In this document: positions 18,850 to 27,625 of the stretch, piece by piece
How positions within the stretch are numbered: position 1 is the stretch's first letter
Layout of the letters: every line of letters begins with the position of its first letter
Translations under genes and position numbers: made by a program
From: Flavobacterium marginilacus
Lineage (GTDB): Bacteria; Bacteroidota; Bacteroidia; Flavobacteriales; Flavobacteriaceae
Assembly (NCBI RefSeq): GCF_026870155.1
Contig: NZ_CP113975.1
Span: 2,976,001-3,040,000 of the forward strand
Length of the DNA stretch: 64,000 bases
Direction of reading: 5' to 3'
The notes under the pieces: generated by a model
Databases searched by the model: none
What the model saw: only the letters and a program-made list of their open reading frames with translations
What the model was told of the DNA's origin: nothing

Positions 18850-20586
18850 TTAAAAAATCATTTTTTTAGTAATTTGATTTTCGGTATGATGTATTGTGAA
18901 CATATTGGTTTTAAGGTCGGCTTCTAAATATGCTATAGTATTATTGTTGGTCCATTTGATAGCTATTGAATCATCAGTCGATGGATTTATTTCAACTTTG
19001 CCCAAAAAAGCATTGGAGGTGTTTCTTAAACGAATAATCTCCAACTGTTTCTTTACAACATCAGTTTTTAATCCACGCTCTATGTCTTGCAAACTTAATG
19101 TGGTGCGGTTAATTTCTTTGTGCCCTGCACTGCCGCTATGATCTGCTGCTTCATAATTATTCTTTCCTGCAAAAACATCCAGATACCAAACCTGAGGTAT
19201 TCCTGGCATAAACATTTGGATCGCTCTGGCCAAAAGTAATTTTTGTTCGTCTTCACCTAATGCACTAAAGAAAGTGGCATTTACTTGGTAATAAGAAATC
19301 TTTTTCCCTGATGGATCATAAAGATTTTTTACACGACCACCACGCTCGATGATTGTACTCATGATGGTTTCTATTTCATCATCTTCTAACAAGCCTTTGT
19401 TGTAAACACCATTAATTTCTTTTCCTTTTAAATCTAAAACTGGAATACCGTCGTGACAACCCAGCATGTTTACTGTTTTGTATCCTTTATCAAGAATTTC
19501 CTTTGCCCAGTTTAGTAGTGCTTTACTCGATTTGTTTTCGATAGTGTGGATAGTCAAACCAGGTAAGAAAAAATCATAAATAGTATAACCTTCGTTTGCT
19601 ACTTCGTCATGTAAATGAAGTCCATATTCTGCATGAATTTCAGGCAAGAGCATTAAACTGTTTTTGTCTGCAATTTGCTTGATACGCTCTAAATATTCCC
19701 AAGTGCCGGGTTTGTTGAAAAAGTTTGATTCGCCAATTTGCTTATGCAAATAAGCAAAAGCATCCAAACGAAGAATATTGCAGCCATAACCATTTAGTTT
19801 TTTTAGGGTTTCTTCATAAAAATCCCACACTAATGGAGATGCTGCATTGACATCCATTTGCCCTAAATAGGAACGATTTTGTTCAGCGATCTGTAGAATT
19901 TCTGTTTTGAAAGGAGCAAAATCTTCAAATTGTATACTGCTAAAATCTTGATTTTGTTCTATTGCATCGTTGATTTTTTCACATACAATGATACGCTGCT
20001 CTGCTGTTAATTGTTTTATACTTTGTAAATCGGCAGCAGCAATTTTTTTATACGTTATTTGCTGATAAAAGGTGTTCCAATAGGGTTGTTCAGTGCCATC
20101 TGGGAAATGCACTTTTAATATGGGCAAACCAGATTTTCTCATGAAAAGTTTGTTGAGAAATTCTTCTTTAGGAATAATGATTCCTTCTTCATTTTTTTGG
20201 CCATTGCCCTTCCAGAATTCATTCCAATTGATAAAAAAATCTTTGTATTTTGATTGATTTCCTTTTTTTAGCAAATCTTTAAATTGTGGTGATGCAACGG
20301 AGAGATGATTTAATACAATATCAAATTTTAGTTTAATATTGAGCTCATTCAAAGCGTCTAAATCTGCTGTAGTAACTAAATCGTTATTAATATTATAATC
20401 AATAATAGAAAAACCTCTGTCTAAGTCGCTATTAAAAAATGTAGGCAGCACATAGAATAAAGAAAAAACATCCTTAAATTCTGGCTTTTTAAGCATACTT
20501 ATAGTCTCACACAGCTTTGTTCCAATACTGTCGGGATAGGCGTTAAGCATAACACCATTAGTGATTGTTTTGTTATTTTGCTCCAT
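18850..20586 (-). CDS. GH13 sucrose phosphorylase-like enzyme
   Basis: This 578-residue cytoplasmic enzyme has GH13 subfamily 18 features: the opening LNAYPDSIG, an IVLNHLSVASPQF region, RLDAFAYL (nucleophile Asp), LLPEIHAEYG (acid/base Glu) and LGCHDGIPVLD (third Asp). The C-terminal FMPGIPQVWYLDVFAGKN closely resembles sucrose phosphorylases. It would split sucrose with phosphate into glucose 1-phosphate and fructose. The fructokinase gene starts the transcription unit upstream with a 7-base gap, and its product would consume the fructose. A related glucoside phosphorylase specificity is possible. No signal peptide is present, so the disaccharide must be imported intact. Confidence 0.85.
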   Translation of the reverse strand: MEQNNKTITNGVMLNAYPDSIGTKLCETISMLKKPEFKDVFSLFYVLPTFFNSDLDRGFSIIDYNINNDLVTTADLDALNELNIKLKFDIVLNHLSVASPQFKDLLKKGNQSKYKDFFINWNEFWKGNGQKNEEGIIIPKEEFLNKLFMRKSGLPILKVHFPDGTEQPYWNTFYQQITYKKIAAADLQSIKQLTAEQRIIVCEKINDAIEQNQDFSSIQFEDFAPFKTEILQIAEQNRSYLGQMDVNAASPLVWDFYEETLKKLNGYGCNILRLDAFAYLHKQIGESNFFNKPGTWEYLERIKQIADKNSLMLLPEIHAEYGLHLHDEVANEGYTIYDFFLPGLTIHTIENKSSKALLNWAKEILDKGYKTVNMLGCHDGIPVLDLKGKEINGVYNKGLLEDDEIETIMSTIIERGGRVKNLYDPSGKKISYYQVNATFFSALGEDEQKLLLARAIQMFMPGIPQVWYLDVFAGKNNYEAADHSGSAGHKEINRTTLSLQDIERGLKTDVVKKQLEIIRLRNTSNAFLGKVEINPSTDDSIAIKWTNNNTIAYLEADLKTNMFTIHHTENQITKKMIF

Positions 20587-20593
20587 GATAATT

Positions 20594-21520
20594 TTATAAT
20601 AGTTGAGATAAGATATTGATATTGTCCGGCAAACGACCTACATTTTGCAGTTTTAAAGCCGCTAATTTTAAAGCAATATCCAGACATTCATGAATTGCTT
20701 TTTTCTTGATATAAGCAAATAAAAACCCAGACCAAAAAGCATCGCCAGCACCTGTGGTATCAACAACTTTATCTATTTTAACAGCAGGCAGTTGTATAAG
20801 GTCGTTTCCTTTTTGAGATAATTTCACTCCTTTGCTGCCCAATGTAAGACAAACGATATCAACGCCTTCGTTATGGAAAAAATTAAATATTTCTTCATGA
20901 GGAAGTTCTTTTTCAAAAAGGCGTAACATGTCATCTTCACTAATTTTTATCAACGGATTGAACTTGCAATACGTTTTGATTACTTGAATCGCTTCTTCTT
21001 GACTGTTCCAAAGTTTTTTGGCATAATTGACATCGATACTTAATCGACAGCCTAGGTTATATGCTTCTTCAGCTTTTTTTAAAATGGTGTCCTGCGCCGG
21101 TTTTTTGCTTAAAGCAAAACAAGTAGTGTGAAATATTTCAGTTTTGGATAATGTTTCTTTTGATATTTGTTCCTCATAAATACAATAATCGGCTTCACGG
21201 TATGGAATGAAGTCCGGTGTACTCTCAGATCTTGAAACAAAAATAACGCTGGTAGATTTATTATCCAGACACTTGATATGATCTGTATTTAAGCCAACAC
21301 TGGACAGCCTGTCTAAAATATAAGTTCCAAAACCGTCATTTCCTACCGTTGCTACCATAATGGTATTTAATCCTAATCTTGAAGAGTTCATAGCAACATT
21401 AGTAGGTGAACCTCCTAAATAGCGATGATAATCTCTAGTGTTGTCAATAAAAACTCCTGATTGATGTCCGATAAAGTCTACAAGAACTTCACCAACACAA
21501 AGGATATCTATGTTATTCAT
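20594..21520 (-). CDS. PfkB-family sugar kinase, probable fructokinase
   Basis: This 308-residue protein has the ribokinase-fold pattern: GEVLVDFIG at the start, LGGSPTNVAMNSSRLG (first PfkB signature) and DTTGAGDAFWSGF with the catalytic Asp near residue 250. It sits between the sugar transporter and the sucrose phosphorylase-like gene, so fructose is the expected substrate (giving fructose 6-phosphate). The PfkB family is broad and specificity cannot be read directly. Confidence 0.85.
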   Translation of the reverse strand: MNNIDILCVGEVLVDFIGHQSGVFIDNTRDYHRYLGGSPTNVAMNSSRLGLNTIMVATVGNDGFGTYILDRLSSVGLNTDHIKCLDNKSTSVIFVSRSESTPDFIPYREADYCIYEEQISKETLSKTEIFHTTCFALSKKPAQDTILKKAEEAYNLGCRLSIDVNYAKKLWNSQEEAIQVIKTYCKFNPLIKISEDDMLRLFEKELPHEEIFNFFHNEGVDIVCLTLGSKGVKLSQKGNDLIQLPAVKIDKVVDTTGAGDAFWSGFLFAYIKKKAIHECLDIALKLAALKLQNVGRLPDNINILSQLL

Positions 21521-21555
21521 AATTGTTGTTTTTTAATGGTTTATCGGACCAATTT

Positions 21556-22860
21556 TCACATCGTCTGCGGTTTTTTACTTTTAATAAAAAGTGTGGCTAT
21601 TGCGCTTAATATTAAAAGTACTCCCGCAAAAGTGACGGCTAACCGAGCATCATTATTTAAAAAATGTTTTAAGATAAAACCAAAGGATAAATTTTGTAAA
21701 ATCATTGGTATCACAATCATCATATTGATTATTCCCATATAAACTCCGTATCGTTCTTTAGGGATATTGGTAACAACCATCAGGTAAGGAATTCCCATCA
21801 TGCTTGCCCATGCGACCCCATAGCCAATGATTACCGGAAGGAATAAATACTGATTTTGTATTATTGGGAAAAAGAAAAAGGAAATTGCCCCAAACAAAAG
21901 ACAAACAAAATGCACCATTTTGGGACTGTGTCTCTTGGCTAATTTTGCCAGATAAAAAGCTACTGAAAAGGTTATAATAAATCCGAATGCACCAATCAAT
22001 CCCATCCATTCTACCGCTTTTTCATAAATTTCTTTGTTAGAAGGAGTAACATTCCATACTGACAAAGCAATGCTTTTGGAATTGTTTTGCCAAAAACACA
22101 TTAAAGCATACCATTGAAATAAATACACTAAAAAAAGCTGCCACATTACTTTTGGCATTTCCAATACAGCATGATAGATATCAACAAAAGGAGAAAGGAG
22201 GTTTAAGGGTTCTGATTTTATTTTTTCGATTTCTTCTTTTGCAGGTGGTATTTCTGCTGTTTTTTTCATGCTCCACCAAATCGACGTTATTGAAAGTACT
22301 GCTCCTAGAAAGAAAGAGGCATAAATCCAGTTAGGCAATTCCCCATTGTAACCTGTAAAAACGATGGGAAACAGGAATAATGAAATATAGGATAAGAATT
22401 GACCAAATCCGGTAAAAAAACTTTGTGCTTGAAAACCTGTCGGCTGCTGATCTTCGTTAAGAGTGTCGGCAATAAAAGCCCGATACGGTTCCATGGCGGT
22501 ATTATTACCCACATCTAAAATCCAAAGCAGACCTGCAGCCATCCATAGTGAACTACTAAATGGGAAAAGAAATAAGGCAATACTACAAATCACAGCTCCA
22601 ATAAAAAAGTAAGGTTTTCTTCTTCCCCACCTCGGATGCCAGGTTTTATCGCTCATTGCCCCAATTATGGGCTGAATCAATAATCCGGTTAGAGGTCCGG
22701 CTAAATTTAATATTGGAATTTGATCCGGACTGGCGTGAAGAAAATCATAGATAGGATTTACAGCACTTTGCTGCAAACCAAAACTGTATTGGATGCCAAA
22801 AAAGCCGACATTCATATTGATTATTTGCCAAAAACTAACTTTAGGTTTAGAGAGTACCAT
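21556..22860 (-). CDS. MFS sugar transporter (sucrose/H+ symporter-like)
   Basis: This 434-residue protein has about twelve hydrophobic segments. It carries the RWGRRKPYF motif after an early span, typical of the MFS/GPH-related group that includes plant SUT/SLC45 and Xanthomonas SuxC sucrose carriers. The motif AMSDKTWHPRWGRRKP lies near residues 68-83. It would import the disaccharide from the periplasm after the TonB receptor brings it through the outer membrane. It is co-directional with kinase and phosphorylase genes and starts 93 bases downstream of the receptor gene stop. Confidence 0.85.
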   Translation of the reverse strand: MVLSKPKVSFWQIINMNVGFFGIQYSFGLQQSAVNPIYDFLHASPDQIPILNLAGPLTGLLIQPIIGAMSDKTWHPRWGRRKPYFFIGAVICSIALFLFPFSSSLWMAAGLLWILDVGNNTAMEPYRAFIADTLNEDQQPTGFQAQSFFTGFGQFLSYISLFLFPIVFTGYNGELPNWIYASFFLGAVLSITSIWWSMKKTAEIPPAKEEIEKIKSEPLNLLSPFVDIYHAVLEMPKVMWQLFLVYLFQWYALMCFWQNNSKSIALSVWNVTPSNKEIYEKAVEWMGLIGAFGFIITFSVAFYLAKLAKRHSPKMVHFVCLLFGAISFFFFPIIQNQYLFLPVIIGYGVAWASMMGIPYLMVVTNIPKERYGVYMGIINMMIVIPMILQNLSFGFILKHFLNNDARLAVTFAGVLLILSAIATLFIKSKKPQTM

Positions 22861-22953
22861 AATTATGTGTTTTTTATGATTTTAAAATCAATTCCTGTAC
22901 TATAAAAATACAGGAATTGAAAACCAACCAACATTTATGCAATATCTATTTAA

Positions 22954-25575
22954 TTAAAACTTATAGGATAATGCCATAGAAAGGGATCTTCCGGTCATTG
23001 ATCTTGCTCTCACATAGTTTACTTTGTTTTCAGTGATGCTGCCTTCTTCTGCTTCAGTGATAGCAAGTGTGTTGAACAAGTTGTTTCCTGAAATATTTAA
23101 AGACAATCCTTTTGCAATACCTACTTCTACAAATCCATTTACAATTACAAATCCATCCATCACTAATTGATTGGAATCTTGAGCAAAAGCTTTTGACTGA
23201 CCAACAAAACTTAAGCCAAGTGTGTTTTTATTCATGAATTTATAAGTAGGGATAAAACTGTACATTAATTTTGGCTGTCTTCTAGGCTGATTTCCATTGT
23301 TGTCACCAGAAGTAATTTCAGCTTTTGTGTATGTTAATGAACTTCTAAGGTTTAAATTATCGGTTACATTATAGGCAGACTCCAATTCCAGACCCAGAGA
23401 TTTATAGTTGTTTTTGATAATGCTGTTTGAAGTAGCTTCGTAACCGCCCTGCTCATCTGTTTTAGAATGGAAGGCTGTAGCGTAGAAATATCCTCTATTA
23501 AATTTTTGTTTGTATCCAATTTCAGATTGTTGTAAAAAATCTAAAGCGTTGATTTTATTTCCATCCAAATAATTCAAACCACTAAATAGAATTCTGTCCG
23601 CTTTAGCTGAAGCACCTTTACTGATACGTGCGAAAACAGACTGTCTGTTATTAATTAAGAAATTGGCTCCTAAAGTATAAGAATAATAATCGTAATCATA
23701 ATTTACCGGCGTAGCATTGGCATTATCAATCGCATAAACATTTTGTTCCGGTACTGATATTTTTCCGTCATTGTTGATGTCATAGGTTGTTGAAACGCCT
23801 CCGGCAAATGAACCCGTTACTTTTCCTTTGTCATAACGTAAACCTCCTTCAAATGATAATTTTTCAGTTGCATCTACCGTAATATTGATATATGGTGCCG
23901 AAACATTGTATTGTGTATCATAATTTCGGGCTAAATTTCCCCAAGCCGGAGTTCCATAAGCATAAAGACCATTTTCTGACAATAATGTACCGGCTGCATT
24001 TTTAACGTTTATCAAACGAGGATTCGCATCTGAAACTTCTTGTAAATATGAATTCCACAGCCATGACATAGATACATTTTGCATGGATTTAAAAAATCCG
24101 GCTGTTATTCCTATTTTGTCCAATTTTTTCGTCAACCTCAAATCATTCATAAAATTCCCCATGTTGTTTAATTGAGTGTCGAACATGTGAATTCTGGCAA
24201 CTAAACCATTTGGAGTATTAAAAGCGGCTCCATTATCAGCATAGCTTAAAGTTGATCCAGCTCCAAACGAATTGGCAATTGTTGAAGCTGTGGCTAATTC
24301 AGCAGGGAATGGAGAAATAAAACCACCAGTATTTAATGTTAATCGGATGTTGTCATTAATTTTCCAGCCGTCGCCTAAGTCAAATGAAGCATTGGCTCCT
24401 ATCGATTTTGAAATTGGATGCATTCCATTAGCAACTGCTTCTCTGCGAACATTTCCGTCAGGACCAAGTCCAAGATTATGAGTTAAGTAGATAGATTGTA
24501 AAGCACCAGTTGTGGCATCATAACCGTCAACACTTTTCCAATTTGGGTTGGCATTTGTTCCAGAAACAGCTACTGGCATTGGCATATAAGCGACCGCCCT
24601 GTCATTTAAGAATTTAGCGTAAACCGTAATAGAACCATTTTCAAATTCTTTAGTAATATTAAATTTAAATTGTCCACCATTATTGCTATTAAATCCTGTA
24701 TTTCTAATTCCTTCACCAGTTCTGTAAAAACCACCAGCGTGAAAGTACAAACCTTCTCCAATTTTTCCGCCATAATCCAAATCGGTTCTAAAATTGCCAT
24801 AATCTAAACCAAAAGCAGTGCTCAAATTACCACCTTCTGTTTTTCCTGTTTTGCTGATAAAGTTGATTATCCCTCCCGGAGAATTCGTTGACAAAGTAGA
24901 AGCCGAACCTCCACGAATAGCTTCTATTCTAGCAATATTTCCATCAAATCTTGTAAAAATATCTGCAGTTGCAAATGCAATATCACCAAATAATAATACC
25001 GGTAATCCATCTTCCTGAAGTTGTAAATATTTGGATCCGCCAGATGAAATTGGAACTCCACGAACAGAAATATTTGAGTTTCCTTCACCTCCTGAAGATT
25101 CTGAACGAATACCGGGAATGGTACGGAAAATTTCAGCTGTCGATCTAGGTGCGGATTGTGTTATCTGTTCTGTCCCCAATGAAGTTATCGAAACACTAGA
25201 TTTTATTTTTGCTTTCGGATTTACAACTCCAGTGATCACCACATCATCTAAAACATTTGCATTTTCTACTAAGGATATGTTTTGTATGGTGTTGCCATCT
25301 ATAGATACTTTTAATTCGACTGATTTAAATCCGATATAAGCAGCAATAATGTTTATCGTTTCATTTTTTAGATCTGAAAATGAATATTTTCCGTCTGAAT
25401 CAGTTGCGGTTGCTTTATTACTGTTTTTTATCGTAATATTTACTCCTTGAAGTGGATTCCCCGAAGCATCAGATACTGTCCCCGATAAGTTTGAGTTTTG
25501 TGAAAAAGAGAAGTTAAAAAGCAATAATGCCGTAACTAATCCCATTTTTTTTAATAACGAATTTGTTGTTTTCAT
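22954..25575 (-). CDS. TonB-dependent receptor with N-terminal carboxypeptidase-regulatory-like domain
   Basis: This 873-residue protein has a signal peptide (to about residue 25, FNFSFSQ). A carboxypeptidase-regulatory-like domain (LSGTVSDASGNPLQGVNI, about 28-110) follows, then a plug domain (SAPRSTAEIFRTIPGIRS to GGIINFISKTG), a long beta-barrel and the terminal aromatic residue of SMALSYKF. No SusD-like lipoprotein gene is adjacent, so this is a stand-alone receptor and not a SusCD pair. With the transporter, kinase and phosphorylase downstream and a LacI regulator divergent, it is probably the outer-membrane sucrose receptor, like SuxA of Xanthomonas. Confidence 0.9.
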   Translation of the reverse strand: MKTTNSLLKKMGLVTALLLFNFSFSQNSNLSGTVSDASGNPLQGVNITIKNSNKATATDSDGKYSFSDLKNETINIIAAYIGFKSVELKVSIDGNTIQNISLVENANVLDDVVITGVVNPKAKIKSSVSITSLGTEQITQSAPRSTAEIFRTIPGIRSESSGGEGNSNISVRGVPISSGGSKYLQLQEDGLPVLLFGDIAFATADIFTRFDGNIARIEAIRGGSASTLSTNSPGGIINFISKTGKTEGGNLSTAFGLDYGNFRTDLDYGGKIGEGLYFHAGGFYRTGEGIRNTGFNSNNGGQFKFNITKEFENGSITVYAKFLNDRAVAYMPMPVAVSGTNANPNWKSVDGYDATTGALQSIYLTHNLGLGPDGNVRREAVANGMHPISKSIGANASFDLGDGWKINDNIRLTLNTGGFISPFPAELATASTIANSFGAGSTLSYADNGAAFNTPNGLVARIHMFDTQLNNMGNFMNDLRLTKKLDKIGITAGFFKSMQNVSMSWLWNSYLQEVSDANPRLINVKNAAGTLLSENGLYAYGTPAWGNLARNYDTQYNVSAPYINITVDATEKLSFEGGLRYDKGKVTGSFAGGVSTTYDINNDGKISVPEQNVYAIDNANATPVNYDYDYYSYTLGANFLINNRQSVFARISKGASAKADRILFSGLNYLDGNKINALDFLQQSEIGYKQKFNRGYFYATAFHSKTDEQGGYEATSNSIIKNNYKSLGLELESAYNVTDNLNLRSSLTYTKAEITSGDNNGNQPRRQPKLMYSFIPTYKFMNKNTLGLSFVGQSKAFAQDSNQLVMDGFVIVNGFVEVGIAKGLSLNISGNNLFNTLAITEAEEGSITENKVNYVRARSMTGRSLSMALSYKF

Positions 25576-25619
25576 GGGTTAAAATTATTTGATTAATAAT
25601 TTGTTTGGTTATTTTTTAT

Positions 25620-25647
25620 CAAATCTATTTTTAATTTCACAAAGCAA
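25620..25647 (-). promoter_or_regulatory. Candidate promoter of the TonB receptor/sucrose operon
   Basis: On the minus strand TAGATTTG (plus 25620-25627) matches TAnnTTTG, and a TTG at plus 25645-25647 lies 17 bases upstream as a possible -33. Transcription would start about 40 bases before the receptor ATG at 25575. The two LacI-type palindromes begin just upstream of this promoter. Confidence 0.5.
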
Positions 25648-25661
25648 GTTAGTGTTTTTAA

Positions 25662-25699
25662 CCGAAAACGTTTTCGAAAACACCGAAAACGTTTTCGGT
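25662..25699. promoter_or_regulatory. Tandem LacI-type operators
   Basis: Two copies of the palindrome CGAAAACGTTTTCG occur: 25663-25676 (within ACCGAAAACGTTTTCGAA) and the longer perfect ACCGAAAACGTTTTCGGT at 25682-25699. Their centres are 21 bases apart, two helical turns, so two dimers could bind the same face. The central CG and even symmetry are typical of LacI/CcpA-family sites. They lie between the divergent receptor operon and the LacI gene that most likely binds them. Confidence 0.85.
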
Positions 25700-25730
25700 T
25701 TTGTAATTTTTTTTTTCGATATTTGTTTTT

Positions 25731-26759
25731 ATGAGAGAGACGACATTAAAAGAAATAGCCACAGCCTTAGGCATATCCATCACCACTGTTTCAAAGGCGT
25801 TAAAAAACTATCCTGATGTTAGCGAAAAAACAAGGAAAGCAGTAATTGCTCTAGCCGAAGAATTAAGCTATACACCTAACAGTTTTGCCGTAAATCTGAG
25901 AACTAAAGAATCTAAAACCATTGGTTTGATAATTCCGGAAGTGGTGCACCATTTTTTTTCCGGAGTTGTTAATGGCATTATCGCTGAAGCAGAACGGCAT
26001 GGCTATTTAGTTATTATTCTTCAGTCTAATGAATCTTTGGAATTAGAGAAAAAACAAGTAGCCCTTTTAATAAATAAAAGAGTTGATGGAATTATAATGT
26101 CGCTGTCCAACGATTCGAATGATGACATTCACCTGAAAGAAATTCTTAGAAAAGAGATTCCGTTTGTGCAATTTGATAAAATTTCCAAATTGATTCCGAG
26201 TTCAAAGGTTATTATTAATGACCAGAAAGCAGCAATGGAAGCTGTCCAGCATCTAATTGATATGGGATGCAAAAAAATCGCTCATATTCGTGGTCTTGAA
26301 AATCCGCAAAATGCCATTGATCGTTTTTTGGGGTATAAAAAAGCATTGGAAAAAAATGGAATTCCGTTTGATTCTTCATTGGTTTATTCTTGTAAAACGA
26401 TCACTTTTGAGCAGGGAGTCGAATTCGCAAAACAAATTTTGGAGGAGGACAAAGGGATTGATGGAATTTTTGCCATCACGGATTTAGTTGCTGTTGGGGT
26501 TTTGGCCCATTTTAATGAAAAAGGAATTCAGGTACCTGATCAAATTGCTGTAATTGGTTTTAGCAACTGGTTAGTCTCACAGGTAATTACACCAAAATTA
26601 AGTACAGTTGATCAGCCTAGCTATGAAATGGGTGTTGCTGCTTTTAATTTGTTATTAGAAGAAATGTCATGCCGAAAAGAAGGAAAGTCTTTCGAACCTA
26701 AAATAATTGAATTGAATACTGATGTAATTCCCCGTGAATCAACACTTAAAAAGCGATAA
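25731..26759 (+). CDS. LacI-family transcriptional regulator of the sucrose locus
   Basis: This 342-residue protein has an N-terminal HTH (TLKEIATALGISITTVSKAL), the hinge helix region around SYTPNSFAVNLRTKES, and a periplasmic-binding-protein-like effector domain starting SKTIGLIIPEV, with AVIGFSNWLVS near the C-terminus. It is divergent from the receptor operon, and the tandem palindromes are immediately upstream of its own start. It probably controls both directions and senses sucrose or a breakdown product. A GATATTTG at 25718-25725 sits only five bases before the ATG. Confidence 0.93.
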   Translation: MRETTLKEIATALGISITTVSKALKNYPDVSEKTRKAVIALAEELSYTPNSFAVNLRTKESKTIGLIIPEVVHHFFSGVVNGIIAEAERHGYLVIILQSNESLELEKKQVALLINKRVDGIIMSLSNDSNDDIHLKEILRKEIPFVQFDKISKLIPSSKVIINDQKAAMEAVQHLIDMGCKKIAHIRGLENPQNAIDRFLGYKKALEKNGIPFDSSLVYSCKTITFEQGVEFAKQILEEDKGIDGIFAITDLVAVGVLAHFNEKGIQVPDQIAVIGFSNWLVSQVITPKLSTVDQPSYEMGVAAFNLLLEEMSCRKEGKSFEPKIIELNTDVIPRESTLKKR

Positions 26760-26897
26760 AAAGAGACTAAAAAAAGACAAGATCACTAAAATAGTACTTT
26801 ATATCAAACGCAAATATAAAATAGTCACTTAGAATATCCTCACTCCTCACCTCTCCAAAGAGGGCAATAGTGAAATATAAGCATTAGCTGCCGTTAC

Positions 26898-27026
26898 TTT
26901 CGCTATGAAGAGTTTACGGAAAATCACCCTCAATTTATCCAACGTTTTTCACAGCATCTTATTACTTCATATTTTGGAATTACTAAAGAAACCTTGAGCC
27001 AAATAAAAAAACAAGCCCTCAGGTAA
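26898..27026 (+). pseudogene. Crp/Fnr-family regulator, C-terminal fragment
   Basis: Reading from 26898 gives FRYEEFTENHPQFIQRFSQH followed by LITSYFGITKETLSQIKKQ and a stop at 27024-27026. The segment with the ITKETLSQIKK recognition helix matches the end of Bacteroidetes Crp/Fnr (cyclic-nucleotide-binding type) regulators. No start, cyclic-nucleotide domain or upstream frame is left, so this is a relic of a deleted gene. Confidence 0.75.
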
Positions 27027-27051
27027 ACATCCCTTTTTAGACTAAAAATCG

Positions 27052-27079
27052 AAACCGCTGACAATTGCCAACGGTTTTT
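27052..27079 (+). terminator. Rho-independent-like terminator
   Basis: AAACCG at 27052-27057 pairs with CGGTTT at 27072-27077, with a 14-base loop, and the T run continues to 27080. It would have ended the transcript of the decayed Crp/Fnr gene. It lies just past the 3' end of the opposing HxlR gene. Confidence 0.45.
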
Positions 27080-27104
27080 TCACACCCGAATATCCTTTCC
27101 TTTT

Positions 27105-27524
27105 TTAGGCGCTTATTTGCTTCTTTAATAGATTTGCGGTTGCTTTTATAAATTCTTCTTTCCCTTTTTTGGCTTCATTTATCAGTACTTTAATATCAGC
27201 TGGAATCTCAAAATATTTATCAGCCCACAAATGCATTTCTACAATAATGGGCAATAAATCGATTGCTTTTTGGGTGAGTTTATATAAAACTTTTGCCTTA
27301 CTTTCTGGGTGTTCTAATTTTTCGATAAGTTTATTTTCTTCTAAATTTTGAAGTCTTGATGCTAAAATATTTGTAGCAATTTTTTCTTCCGATTTCAAAA
27401 ACTCGCCATAAGTTGATTTTTGACGAAACATCATATCTCTAATAATCAGCAGCGACCACTTGTCTCCAAAGACATCTAACGTACAGCTAATAGGACAATC
27501 CGATCTTTTTTTTACTTCTTTCAT
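27105..27524 (-). CDS. HxlR-family transcriptional regulator
   Basis: I chose the ATG at 27524 (MKEVKKRSDCPISCTLDVFG), giving 139 residues, because conserved HxlR sequence begins there; the frame extends nine codons upstream. The family winged-helix core is present: GDKWSLLIIRDMMF, STYGEFLKSEEKIATNILAS and LYKLTQKAIDLLPI. Two cysteines near residues 9 and 13 could sense quinones or other electrophiles, as in characterised members. It is divergent from the SDR-led operon at 27626, with an inverted repeat in between. Confidence 0.9.
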   Translation of the reverse strand: MKEVKKRSDCPISCTLDVFGDKWSLLIIRDMMFRQKSTYGEFLKSEEKIATNILASRLQNLEENKLIEKLEHPESKAKVLYKLTQKAIDLLPIIVEMHLWADKYFEIPADIKVLINEAKKGKEEFIKATANLLKKQISA

Positions 27525-27544
27525 AAAATTATTTTTAAAAAACA

Positions 27545-27599
27545 CTTGCATATTGAAAGTAATTTATATATTTGCACTTGCAATATGCAAGCAAAAATA
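27545..27599. promoter_or_regulatory. Divergent promoter with HxlR-type inverted repeats
   Basis: CTTGCATATTG (27545-27555) is repeated as an exact reverse complement, CAATATGCAAG (27581-27591). The right copy also completes the palindrome CTTGCA-ATA-TGCAAG (27577-27591). The plus-strand -7 TATATTTG (27567-27574) lies between the arms, with TTG at 27546-27548 as possible -33. The minus-strand -7 TATTTTTG (plus CAAAAATA, 27592-27599) directly abuts the right arm. A bound HxlR dimer would therefore block both directions. Confidence 0.65.
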
Positions 27600-27625
27600 T
27601 GAATTAATTTTTAAATACGATTAAA

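Larger units (their letters stand above)
26760..27104. other. Intergenic region with a Crp/Fnr gene relic and a terminator
   Basis: These 345 bases hold no intact gene. The right half contains the C-terminal remnant of a Crp/Fnr regulator (26898-27026) and a hairpin with a T tract (27052-27079). The left part holds a short CCTC/GAGG hairpin near 26850 and nothing else I can identify. Confidence 0.6.
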
